Positions 1-12,900 of a DNA stretch of 64,000 nt are shown in pieces (position 1 is the first letter of the stretch; the number at the start of each line of letters is the position of its first letter). This DNA comes from Numida meleagris (taxonomy: Eukaryota; Chordata; Aves; Galliformes; Numididae), in NCBI RefSeq assembly GCF_002078875.1, contig NC_034424.1, positions 9,209,326 through 9,273,325 of the forward strand, written 5' to 3'. The position numbers and the translations under genes are program-made. The notes beneath the pieces are model-generated. The model saw only the letters and a list, made by a program, of their open reading frames with translations, made no database searches and was not told the DNA's origin.

Positions 1-1682
1 CAGCAGCGCTCTGAAGGTGCAAGAGTGATAAAAACAGGGACTGTCTTTGTCACGCCCCTGTTGCCTGCATTATTTATGAGGTATCGTAAAGCTGATGTAA
101 GGGAGTGCCGCTGGATAACCCACTGGAGAGTTGGGGCCCTCTTGTAAATGTCAGACAAGTCTTATTGGACATGACATTTAGAAAATTATCGCTTGTGGTC
201 TTGCATATCCACTCTTAAATACTTTACTGAAAATTAAATAATATTATCATGTATATAACACTTTATCCCTCACCCTCTGTAATTCCTCTGTGCTCTCTAT
301 CAAGTTTTGGTTTGAAACTGTTGCAAGCTGTCAGACTTGCTGCCTGGGGAATTGCACGGTCGTGCCCCTTCACAGCTGATGTGCAAAATAAAATTTGCCA
401 TTACTTGAGTCAAACACGAACCAGTAACAGCATTTCACATAAAATACAAAATGTGACAACGGACATCAGATGTCTGTACTGAGAGGAAAAAGCACAAGAT
501 GCAGAAAGGGGCAACAGCCAATTTCCTTCCTTTATTCTTGCTCCTGCATGCTGCTGACTGAAATTCTCAAGGGTATGATGCAAAAGAAATGTGATTGTAG
601 AGTGCTAGAAGGAGGTACAGCGTTTCAGAGCTGGTTGTTATCCTGCAATACCTTATATATCAAAGGCTGAGGGTAAATCTTAAACCGCTGCAAGTGTGTT
701 GGATGTGGGTTTTGTTAGCGCTCCAGAGGAAGAACGTGTTCGGTGTCTAGCACAGGAAGAAGCAATGAGAAGTCAGGGACCAATAATCGGAAGCAGTGCA
801 ATTTTGGGAAGCATTGGAGGAGGCTGTGGTACTTTGCACAACGTGCACAGCTGCAGTGCATTCCTGAAATGGAGAAGGTGAAGGTGCATCATGTTTAGAC
901 TTCACTGCAGTGTACGACTGGTTATTTATCCTTGTAATAAGTTACTGGGGAGGAAGACTTAAGTATCGGAGATAACCATCCCTGTGCTGCACCGCTTCTT
1001 ATAGCGTGCATCATGTTTATGATTACTTTATCTGAGAGTTTTTAGCACCCAGATGTCCATAGAATCTGGACTTGGCTGTTCTCAGCACTGCATAAATGCA
1101 CATAAAAATGGTCTCCTTCCAAATCCGTGTGTGTCTTGATCAGCAGTGTCTTTGCATCTCACTAGAGATACTTCAGTTAATTTAATATTCCTATTATGCA
1201 TGAAAAGGAATATATTATCCTACCTGATCATGGAAGAAATACAGATACTTTATTGATGCTATGGCCATCTTCTTAGAAGGGGAAACACATTTCTTTGCTG
1301 TTAGTAGACTGTACGATAATGAATGTTTATGAGATTTTTTTTTTAATGATCTATTGTTACTTAAGGCAAAATATTTGAGACATTTGTTGTTTTGAGGCAT
1401 TAAATATGTTTTGCAAGGTAATTAAGGAGATTAATGCTGATTATAATTGGTGTCCATTCAAAAATGTCAAACCTATTTAAGCATGTTTTTCATAATAGTT
1501 GTTAATTAGTGAACTGCATTGAAGTTTGCATACAGGGAGAAGGAGTTAAAAGCTAATCAGAAAAAAAGTCATGCTGCTGCAGATCTGGAAGACATGAGCA
1601 ACTGGCAGCTGACGAACACGAGTCCAGGAACTAGTCAAATATGTTGCTTTTTCACTGATCTTTTATTTATTTCCTTCCACAG
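1..1682. other. NEK6 intron, left edge of window
   Basis: No upstream NEK6 exon is visible: I looked for the preceding segment (LELADAGDLSQMIK) in the plus frames and did not find it. The stretch is AT-rich and holds only short chance ORFs. No repeat family was recognised. Confidence 0.6.
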
Positions 1683-1791
1683 TATTTTAAGAAGCAGAAA
1701 CGGTTAATCCCAGAAAGGACGGTGTGGAAATATTTTGTGCAGTTATGCAGTGCGGTTGAACACATGCACTCCCGCAGGGTGATGCACAGAG
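1683..1791 (+). CDS. NEK6: NEK6 exon a: helix D-E region to HR of HRD
   Basis: The exon follows a pyrimidine tract ending in AG at 1681-1682 and ends before GT at 1792. It encodes [18 protein letters not shown], then [18 protein letters not shown] and the first base of the Asp172 codon. It enters in phase 0 and leaves in phase 1. The residues equal the mammalian NEK6 segment as I recall it. Confidence 0.95.
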
Positions 1792-4700
1792 GTAACATTA
1801 ATTCAGTCTCTTTTCACTGAATAATAATATAATGTTCCAATTAGTAAGCGCCTACATTCAAAAACAATTATGCTGATGTTCAGCCAATGCATGTTTAGAG
1901 AGGCTGGAGCTTGCAAGATGGATTTCTCCTTCTGTCTTTTTGCCTCATTGTTAAAGGATTCAGTCCGAAGTGAGTGTGGTATTAGGAAGATGAGCTGCTT
2001 TGTATTCCAGACACTGATATTAAGGAGAAGTGTCAAACATGCCATTAGAAAAGTGTCAGAAGTAAAATGCAGAGACTACTGGATACAGTGAACTCTCTAA
2101 GAAATAGTCTTCATTGTATTAGTTGTGACCTTAAGGAGTTTAGGAGACTTTTCCCTCTTGCAAGCTTTTCTCAAGTATTAATACCAGTGTGTCCCACACT
2201 CTGATAGCCTGTTCTCCATTTCTGTTAATTATCTTGAATCTCTTATCTTAGAACTTTTTGCTTTGATCTTTATCCAAAAATTACGTTGCTTCTTTCAGCA
2301 TAAATTAAATGCTTAGTGGAGGACCTGGCCCAAGAGGTACAAATATCTAAAACACTCTAATACCAGCCTCTGCTGCTTTTGCCATTTCTTTCTTTCTTGG
2401 AAGTAGTGAATTCTTAACTTATGTTTTCAGCAGTGTGATACCATTTTTGCTCCTGCATCCATCCCTCGTGTAGCTTATCTGTACCTGAATTATTTGTACT
2501 ATAGGTAACTGAAATGTGGAATCCTCTGCGTTCTGTCAGTCATCATTACAGTCTGCTGTAACTGTGAGAAAGAGCCTTCCTAACTTTTAGCCTAATGTGG
2601 CTACTTGGGAAACCAGGATTCTAGTAATTTTTACAGTACACAAGCAAAATGGGCTGTACAGAGCCCGGAATTTAAGAGTAGTAGGACAGTAATTTGTGGG
2701 TGGTGGGCAGTACTGTTTCGTGCAGGAAATTGTTGTTCCCCAAAGGAAGTAAACTTCAGCATTGCTTTGATTGATTCCATAGTTAAAGAGGTTGCTGCTA
2801 TTGTGTGATGCTATTTGCAATCACTTTTCCTCCTTTTTTGTGTGTGTGTGTTGAGAAGTATGCTCTGTTGCGTGTGTATGGAACTTGAAGTCGTGAAAGA
2901 CTCAGCCTATCAAAGCTGTAAGGAAAAATGGTTCTGTTCAAGTCTGTCCTTTACAGGCAGTGCTCCAGGCTATGTTTCTATTGCTGTATTAGAACCAAAT
3001 AACCTTTTGTGGCTTTGACCTTCTGCCTTTTTCTTCTTGTAGACATAAAACCAGCCAATGTGTTTATAACAGCCACAGGGGTGGTGAAGCTGGGAGATCT
3101 TGGATTAGGCCGGTTTTTCAGTTCTAAAACCACTGCAGCACATTCCTTAGGTAAGATGATGATTCTCAGCATTAAGCAAGCTCTGCTGTACAGTTGTCAG
3201 CTGTGATGTTCAAAGGAAGTGGTATCTGTTGTCTTATTATGACAAGTTTGGTTTGGTGGGCACGTACATTATTTTCTGTGATGTCCTTTTTGAATAGTAT
3301 TGAAATGGATGGAGTATTCCTATAAAAATTCTTAGGTGTTTTTTGCTTTAAAACTTGCTCTTGATGTTTTGTTTTTTTTTTTTCTAGAATGTCTGGCCTG
3401 TTAAAGGTGTGTTTTGTAGCAAATGTAACAAATGCAGCTTTTCCACTCTAAACAGCATAGTTGCCTGCACTCTACTTACTAGAATTAGATGTTACACCAC
3501 CACTGTTTCTTAGCAGATGCTGCTCAGCTGTCTTCCCCTGAACAGGGACCGTGATGCTGTCTGAGGTGAGGGAGGTATTTAAGGCCCTCACAGCTTGTCT
3601 GTGAAGTCCCTTTGAAATTCGGCTTCAGCTTAATAGATGCAAGTTTTCTTAATGCCTTCCATGTATCTGAAGGTTGTTTTCCTGCTCAGCTGTCTGTGCA
3701 GCTGATTGTTCCTGCCAAAGCATAGTGGTCTACTTTTATACTTACTGAACTGTATCCTGATTTCAGACTCTCATACTCATCTCTCTGAATTTTTATTCTC
3801 TGCTATGCATTGGTTCATCCCAGATTCTTGTTATCCACAAAGACAGCAGCATTTCCACAGTTAATGGATATATTCAACAAAACTGGGGCTACCAGGTGTC
3901 TTGCAGGACATCACTGGAGGTAGCCTTCTGTTACACAGTGAACTGTTTTCTGACCAGTTTTGCATCCATGAAGTGGTTTCATTCAGGCAGATTTCAAAGT
4001 TTACTTATAAGCAAAGTTGTATGTCTTTGTAAAAGGTTATAAGATGTCTGTTTCTTCTCTTCCCTACCTCTAAGCCCCTGGCCTTGTCATGGAATCAGAG
4101 TGATATGAAGTTTTCTGGACAAGTCAATGGAAAAAAAAAATTGTAAATGATATAAATACAGTTTGTAGTTAATAGTGTTATCTTCTCATGTGTTTGCAGG
4201 GAAGTAACTTCTTGCACCATTTTAAAATTACAATTCCAGTAAAATTTCTAGAAAGTAAGCAGAGTATAAAGCTGTCAAAGCAAACTGATTTCTTACAAAA
4301 CTGAACCTCTGTGCGTGTTCTTACAAGAGAAAGTAAAAACTCTAGAAAACCAGAGTGTATGCTTTTTCTCACATCCTGTAGGAGAATTCTTAAAAAGCAC
4401 TTCTTGTTTCATGTATTCTTCTGTCTGTTGAGGTGATCAGGAAAAATCCTTTCCTTGAAGGAGAACGTAATTTCAGCATGAATCAAGAGATAAATAATGA
4501 TGGTTTGTTAACGTGAAGGAAGCACATGGAAACTCCTTCATAAAAATTTTATTATTAGCATTAATTACAGTGCTGTGGAAAAGTGTACATTATGCAGAGC
4601 TCATTCTTTGGCTTGCAGTATAAAATCTTTCATAATTGTTAGTTTTGCTCTAAGTGCCTGCACTTGAGAGGTGGTTCGTTTTTCCATTCGTGTTGACGTG

Positions 4701-6875
4701 TCTGTTGAGTCAGGCCCTTCCGTGTTCCAGCGGAGGAGGACCCTTGCTCCTCAGCACGTAGTGCGCTCTATTGATTTTGGAACACAGAATTTCTTTGTTT
4801 CCCTATTTGTCTTCACCCGTTCAATTTCCTCCATTGAGTGCAACTCTTGCTCTGTTGTTTCTTTATATGAATACAAACTTAGTTGAGAGTGATGACACTG
4901 GGGCTTCTAAGCACACAAAGAAGGAAGATGTATGCCTTATTTTGTATGTGCTTAGAAGAAGCTTAGGTATTCCTCCAGTTAACTTTCATAAAAGGTTAGA
5001 TTTCCCTTTGCATGAAGTTATCCTAGGATACGTGCACTAAACTCACAAGGTTAAAATGAATCCTCTTCACAGAAAGTTATAACCTCATCATCTGAGCAGG
5101 CAAAAATGTGACTGTCTAATTATGTGATGTTATCTAGTCTGACTGCTGCGCTTACTACATTAATAAGAATAAATTGGGGCCGGGAAGCCAGCTGCACACA
5201 GCAGCCAGGCCCATGGCTGTCACCAGCGCTGCTCTCTGCTTTTGAGAGCTCCTTAGGAAGAGATGGGCCTCCTCTGCCCCTCCTCACCAGCAGCACCCTT
5301 AAAACGGGTAGGTGGGATGCAGAGCGCTGCCAGGCAGCAGCGAGCAGATTTGGAGGCAACATGTGCTGTGTGGGGACGGGGAGACCGCCGCTCACAGTCC
5401 TCCTTCCAAGTAAAAGGAGCGCATTTGCAATCAAGAAGTACTGCATGCTTAAAGCTGTGTTTATTTGTTTATCATCCGTTTGCCAGGCACATAGGCTGTG
5501 TGGCAGCAGGAAAGCTTCTGATCCCGGTTTTGGCATGATGAAGACGTTTGTGTCAGTAGCCGTGAGGAATGGCAGCGCAGGCCGGGCTGAGCCGGGTGCT
5601 CAGTGCAGCCCTGTTGCCCCGGCAACCAGCCCAGGCCTGCCGCTGGCCACTGACCCATGAATCCAGCGTGGGGCTATGCAAATAGAGCCATCTCATTTCT
5701 CTCTCCCGTTGCATTTGCCAACATCGGACTGGCATAAAGGGGTGTTCGGCCACGCCACGACCCGCCTGGCAGGTGTACCACTGGGCCGCCGTGCCGGGGA
5801 TGGGAGCCGTAATTAGAGCAAGGAGCAGAATGAACGTCAGATGAATTACCAGGCAGCAGATCATATTTGTCAGGAAAGATTGCATACATAAAAATTAAGT
5901 GACAGTACATGCCGGGGTAATGAAAGAAAAATGAAAGATTTGCCCGTACACAGCTCAGGAGAGGCTGGTGAGCCCTGTGCGATGGCGGGGTGGCTGCTCT
6001 GGGGAGCTGGGCACCTCCTGCCCACAGCCGCTGCCTTCTGCTGCATCCCTGGTCTTCTTTCCCCCGCTGCACACCACCGTGTCCCCGGAGCAGCTGTGTG
6101 GCACTGCGGGCAGCACCTCACCCCAGGCCGTGCTCCTTCATGCTTCAGCACTCCCAGGGCTGAGATGATCCCGCTCTGCCCTGCTTTGTTTGCAGTGCCC
6201 ATTCGTGTCCAGGCTTGATTTTGGTAATCTCTGAGGAGGGCGTCCAGAGGTAGATCTGGTCAGCTACAGTGTGAATAACAGGCATGTTAGAATAGCCCCG
6301 CTGTTAGGTTTTGCTATAAAGCCTAATTACTTATAAATATTACAATGGTATTATAAATAGGGAGCATCTAAATACTGCATGGACTTTGGAAAACTTAACA
6401 ATAAAAGGAAATATTTTATTTTAGTAGGAGGATTAATAAACACAATAAATGCAATAAATACAGAGGATTTTCATTAATATTAAAATGGGCCATTTAACTG
6501 TGGAACTGAGTAACGTGCTCGTTCTTTTGCCAAATAAAGTTGGCTTATCCAAAGCTTCTGATTGGCTTTGCATCTTGGAAAGCTAAAACTAACAAGAGAA
6601 GAACTTCATACAGTATAGCCTGGTCTTGTAGTAGATGACTTGTTAATCATTCTTGGACAAGAAGGAACTCGGAGCAGATTCCCCTTTTGGGATGTGTGCA
6701 AGGCAAGCCTTCTGCCATGGGTCGGTGCATAGGGTGCTACACGTCCCCCCAGTTTCCTGTTGGATGTGCAGGTGAACGGGGAGCAACTCTGCTGACACGA
6801 GAGGAACTCATTCATAAATAGGTTGTTTGTTGTTTTTTTCCTTTATTTTTATTGGCTTGCTGAGCCAGTTTGTCA

Positions 6876-6911
<36 letters not shown>

Positions 6912-9900
6912 GGGAGAGAGAGACACACACACACAAGAAATCTGGCTAATATTACAACAGCCAATATTCTTTGCATTGCATCTTGAGAAACTTTGGCTTT
7001 TGGAGTTGCTGTTCATGTAAGAAACAATTGCTGCAGTTACTGCAGGTATATTGCAATACCTACATGTGGGAATTGTGACTGAAAGTCTTGTAAGGTTGTG
7101 TCTGTAACTTAAAAAAAAATTTGAAATAGCGATCTTAAATGAACAGGTCTGCTAGGAACAACTGAAACACTATGCAGAAAATGTTCTACTTTGTAGGAAT
7201 AATTAGATTAACTTTTGTTTTCCTTGAGACAATTAGTCTGGGTACCTTACTGAGATTTGAAGTAATTTAAGGTACATTTTAATGCCTTTCACTTCAGCTT
7301 CATTTTTATTTTGCTTGGCATAATCTGCCAGGGCTGTGCTTGGGACACAGCCTGCTTGTCTCCTGTCAAGCACTCGCAAATCTTCAGTGTTTCTGCCACT
7401 AATGCACAGCTGAAGCAGAGGAAGCACTGGCTGAGTTGCTCTCGTGGTTTCTCTGAGCTGAGCTGCTCAGGTTTCGGGTTGTTTCGTTTGTTCGCTTTAT
7501 AATCCCGATGTAAAGAAAAGCTATATCAAATCTAGTTTTTATGATTTAACGTTTCTTCATCCATCTAAAGAAGCTTATCCTTGACAGCTGAGAACATGGG
7601 AAGCTTTGTGTCTTCTCACAGATCGCGGAGGACTAAGAACAGCTAAAGTCTCCTGAAAATAGGACAGAATACAAAAATTTATTCCTGAAAGTTGATCTAA
7701 TTCCCAAATTATTCTACAAAAATATCTGAAATTATCCCCCAAGTAATGCAAACTTTTGGAGACTGATACTTAAAAACCAGGCACCTTTTAAATAATGCTG
7801 AGACTTCTTGGGAGCCCGTGATCTTGTTTGGAGAGATGAGGCAGGTGGGAGAGGTGCCCTTGCAAGCAGAACCGCTTCCCTGCAGTATTTGCACCACCAG
7901 GTATTACTAAAACCTACTGAAATATTTTTCATAACGTCATGGCACATCTTACAGTGTGTCTTGAGTACTAAAGCTAAGCTAGTCGCTCTGAAAATACTGT
8001 GTTAATATCTTTAAACTGCTTTACTTTTGTTTGTTTGTTTTTAAGAACCGAATTACTTGTGGATGGCGTCGCTGGCTTTTGAGCGTAGCTTTTTGTTTTT
8101 TTTTCATTTGTAATGAACGTGTTTCAAAAATCACAAGTATTTCAAAACATGGCAAAGTTTGTTCTGACAGGAGCGGAGCATCTCTGAAAGGAGGGAGCAC
8201 TTTAATCAGCGTTACCCCTTTGAGGCCCACGTTGCGCTCTGATATGTCTTGGTTTGAAACTGGGAATACTCTGTAAAGATACAGTAAAGGTCAGAACTTG
8301 TTAGGTTCTTTCATAGGCAAAGCTCTGTTGCCTGCTGTGAGAAAGTAAAGCGGTAGGTTCTGAAACACCTTTCAGCTCCATATTGAAGATTAGCTGGAAG
8401 GTGCTGGTGAAGGTAAAGCAATAAAAGCTTTCCGTATCAATTGTTTTTGTATTCTTTAGCCAAATGTGGCTGTGGATTTTGATTAGACTCAAGAAATCCC
8501 TGTATCTTACAACGTTTTTCAGGAAATGTGCAGAGCCTGTTAGATAAGTGAGAGATGTTTGCACTGACTTCAGTGTGCTGGCACTCAGCCTGAGGTGCGG
8601 GAGACCAATCTGTGGTATGTTACGTTCAGCTCTTTGTAAGAGAGCTTCTGAAAAACATGGATCAGATTTTCTCTTATTTTTGCCTGTGAGCAGTGAAGTA
8701 TAAATTTCATGGGAAGCATCGATCCCTGGCTAGACTGTATTTGTATGGGGGGAAGCTCTGTATAGAAAATAACAATTGTGTATGTACAAACTCAGCCACT
8801 GTCACTTTCACAACAAAACTCCTCTGATCCTCTGATTCAAGCTGGAAAATGTTTTCAAGATCATTGAGCATAATCTTCCCTACATACTGAGCACCCTTCT
8901 GAGTTAGAGGCAGTGCAGCTCTGCACCTGGCTTTCCTGGGGCAGGTTTGGGAATTCAGCGCGGGGTATCTGTGCTCGCTGGCTGCTGGAGCTGCACCGTT
9001 ACTCGGTTTGTTTGTTTGTTTGTTTCAAACTCTGTTTCAAAGCAAAGCTATGTGAGTTTTATTTCTGAAATAACTTTGCTGCATTTGCCTGTGTGTTTTC
9101 CTGGAGAAACAAGAGACTGCTTTTCATCTAACTCAGAATAATTAGCACTTCCCTCACTTGGATGTTGCACGGGAGCCGTTCTGGCCCATGTGGGTGTTTG
9201 AGCTGCACACGCAGTGCTTGGAGGGTAGGAAGAGATGTTGTTCTGAGATCTTTGAGGCAGGCTGATATTCAAGTGAAGTGCTTTGACTTCCAGGAATAGA
9301 ATAGGAAGATGCTTGCTTAGTCATAATCTTCTGTACTGCTCTGCAACCTTTGTAACTTTAAAGGCATTACTCTAGCAGCTGGTGATTAATATTAGATCTG
9401 AACAATATTCTGCATTTTCAGCTGGGCAAATGCCAAAGAAAGTTTCTGATTAATAGTCTCCGATTAGGCTATTCTTGTCAAATTGACTAATGTGATGCAA
9501 TGGTGAGCCCTGACTGATTGCATTGGAAGTCTTGTGCGGTTTTCTAGAAGATGCTCATTATAGGAGATTCCCATGTAATGTTGGACAGGGCATAAAGAGA
9601 ATTGGGCTTGTCAGTCTTTTATCATGATGGTTATTTAAAAATTAATGCATCAGTTCTGAAATGCAGAGCCCTGCTTGTTCATATATTTGCTGACAACACT
9701 ACAGTAATGATAGGTAAATGTGCAAGGTAGACTTCATAAAATCAGATCAGGCATGGACTGCTCCACAGACCTATTAATGTAATGGAACAGACTAATGCAC
9801 AAAAAATCAAAGACGGACTATAACGCACTCATCCATGTTATAAACCCTGTCATTTTGCTCTGATCGAAGGTTGTTTTAAGGCATTATCTGAAACGACAAT

Positions 9901-12900
9901 TTTAGCCTACCAAGCAGAGCCCAGCTCACATGGGAGGCAGGACCGTAACTTTAGAGCCCACACGTTGTTATTTGCTCTGAGCTTGTCACGCAGTGACCCA
10001 GAATAACTGATGGCAAGAACAGCTCCTGCTGGAGGCCACCACTGGCACCATGCACTCTGGAGCCTGCGGGCGTCGTGCAGTGAGGGCTGGAACGGGCTCC
10101 ATGCTCACTCCTGCAGCTCCGTGCCGCAGCGCTGCACGCGGCTCCTTTACTTGCTGCTGGTGAGGGCAGGCTCTCTTCCATCTAGATGTCTCTTCCATCT
10201 GGTCTGGTAGGTCTCTTTCAGATTTGAGAAGAGAAGAAGCACTGAGTTAAAAGTTGCTTACGTCTAATGGAGACTTCCAAACCAAGAACTTCATATAGTG
10301 AGTCGTTCTTTCTTCTTCAGTTGCGTGTTTTTAAGGAGGAAAATACTCTAACCAAGTGCAGTTCCTCTACGCAAATCTGGACAATGTCTGGGTGTCTATC
10401 AGTGATGTATCAGTGCCTATCTCAATGGGCTCGTGGCCCATGTTTTGATTTTGCGGATGACGGGAATGCAACCAAGTTTTGGACTCACCTATTTACTCAA
10501 TGCAGCGTGCTCTGAGCTCCAGGAGCCCGAGGTGATTTTGCTCGGGTCTCGCACCGATGACAGCAGCACCCTGCGTTGTGCTGGGCCGTGTGCTCTCTGG
10601 GGCGGTTTTGCCTTTCAGGAGCTTTCCACTCCAGAAGTAATTTGTTTCCTCCCGTGTGCAAACCCCCAAGGAAAGCAGGGGAAGGTGGTGCAGCTCTCCC
10701 CCCTCTGCCTCCAGCACCGTTGTTCATCTGCTCAGGAATCTTTCAGCTGTCTGCAGTCAGGGCTTTGGATGAAGAAATTGCAAACTGAAAGTTACAGGCA
10801 AAATAAACATTCGCCATCTTGCGCGAAAGGTCTTTAATTAAGAGATGGATAGCTGGAATGCCAAAAGCAAAAAAAAAAAAAAAAAAAAAAATTGACAGAG
10901 GACGGGAAAGCACGAGAAAGGAGAGAGCGTAGAAAGTCCTTGGATGTTTTAATAAATGATGTATCTGAGGATTATTTGATGTAGTTGAAACTGCCAGGAT
11001 GTCTTGTATTTTCAGTACCACAACTGAAACTTATTTAGGATTTTAAAAAGAGCCTTTTTGAGGCTTTATTAATAGTTTCCTGCAAGTCCTGTCCAAAATG
11101 CTGTAGTAAATTTCTTGTGATAAAACGCAGACTTCTGGAAGTACATGGAAATCCCACAGCTTCTAACAGGGTTGGAGTTGGAACAGAGCTAAAAAGTTTG
11201 GAATTACTCTCCTGGTTCTTCGGAAGGTTGTGGAATACGAGTCCGGTGCCAGGCTTGTCCCTGCTCCAGTAAATGTCTCCCGAACTCTGAGCAAGGGCAC
11301 CCCTTCATCTGGAGCCGGGCTGTCGTGCTGCTCGTGCAGGATATGGCAAATGAATGCTCACTGATGTGCTGTCACAGGATCCTTGTTTTGGCGGTGCACA
11401 TCTGTGACATCTAACTTGTCGTTTCCTGCGCCGCTGAGTGAACCAAAGGAGAATGATCCTTTATGGTGGCTCTGCCCGTGGGAGACACCGCAGCGGTGGC
11501 TCGGGAGGGAAGAAAGCTTTCCTCGGATTTCCGAAATAGAAAAGATGCTTTCAGCAATGTTCAGCAGTCATCGAGCCTTTCATGCGGTTATATTTTTGGT
11601 TCTAGATGAGAATATGCCTTTGAAAGCACGATTTCTTTCCAAATTCTTGTGCCAGACTCCTCTAATGAGCTGTTTCTGCTAACCCTCACCCTTCAGCTAA
11701 GTCAAATTTCTGTACTGTGCGGGTTGCACCGTCTCTTTCTTAGATGGTAACTCCTCATTTGTTCATTTTCTTTGCAGTGGGAACTCCATACTATATGTCC
11801 CCAGAAAGAATACATGAAAACGGCTATAACTTTAAATCCGATATCTGGTCTTTGGGCTGTTTATTGTATGAAGTAAGTATCTTCTTCTTTTCCCCGTTTG
11901 TCTTAGCCACGCGGTACAGTGATTCAGCAGTTGAGTAGGTCAAAGTTATTTTCTCTTATTTGTTCAGAAACCTCATGAGAAGTTAACTCTTCGTGTTCAT
12001 GGCGTGATTTGTGAGCACGAACAACAAGGGAATTGTGCCACGCAGCGCGGTGCTCGCGCGAAGTTAATGTAGTAGGTCACGGTGGATGCTGAGGACAGAG
12101 ACACAAAGAAGCCAGTTTACTGCATTCATTCTTCCTACTGTGAGCAGAGCTGTAATTAGGGCAGCAGATTCGTAGTTTCTTCTGAATACCATTTGTTCTA
12201 CAAATAGAAAATTCATTTGAATGTAAGCCACTGGTTTGTCTAATCGAATTCTGACTAATTGGAATATCTTAACTCTGAGAGCTTCCAATAAAGAAAAGCA
12301 GAGTTTTTACGTAATGTGAAATCACCATTTCTCTAACTGTGTCAGAACACAGCTGGGATATTTTCCAGTTGTACATTGTCCTGTAGACAAAGGCAGGGTG
12401 ACAGAGTAAGCACTCCCTGATTGAACTGCATGATTTGTAGCTTTTTTCTTAAAAACCAGTTTTCATTACATGTAATAAGTACAAGTGTCTTAAAAATAAG
12501 CGCTAGGATTCTGAAACAGCACTGGGAACGTTGTGATTTTGTTTCTAGCAGGAATCGGAACAAAATTGTAGTCTCTTATCATTTTAAATGCACGTATCTT
12601 TTGTGAATTCAAGTGAAAGTGCAAGTCAGCATTTACCAAGTTTTATCCTGGCCCAGAGAATGAGAAATCTCTGGCTTGTTGGATTGTAAAGCTACAGCTC
12701 ACATCCTCTTCGGAAAACAGAGCTCCAAGTGTCAGGGTCACGCTTTCCTGAGTTACTTGAAATTATGTGAACTGATGAGATTTTGTTCCTCGCTGCAATG
12801 TCTTATAACCGCATGGAATGAGAGAATAAACAGGAAAGCAAATGGTTTTGCGAGTGAGCAGCTATGAAAGCAGTGGTAGTTAAGCATGTAATTCAGATGG

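Larger units (their letters stand above)
3151..11777. other. NEK6 long intron (8.6 kb)
   Basis: It holds a probable degenerate CR1 fragment near 3825-4060, a T33 tract with adjoining GA/CA repeats at 6878-6935, a TTTG repeat near 9006 and an A23 tract at 10869. Three low-divergence-looking, homeodomain-site-rich stretches (about 5660-5960, 6270-6560 and 9360-9720) are discussed as possible enhancers. ORFs up to 178 codons near 5.1-5.7 kb overlap on both strands and look like chance in GC-rich DNA. Confidence 0.7.

Noticed and set aside
5124..5660. 178-codon plus-strand ORF with overlapping minus-strand ORFs in a NEK6 intron
   Set aside because: Open frames overlap on both strands in locally GC-rich DNA, there is no recognisable domain, and no exon is expected here in NEK6.
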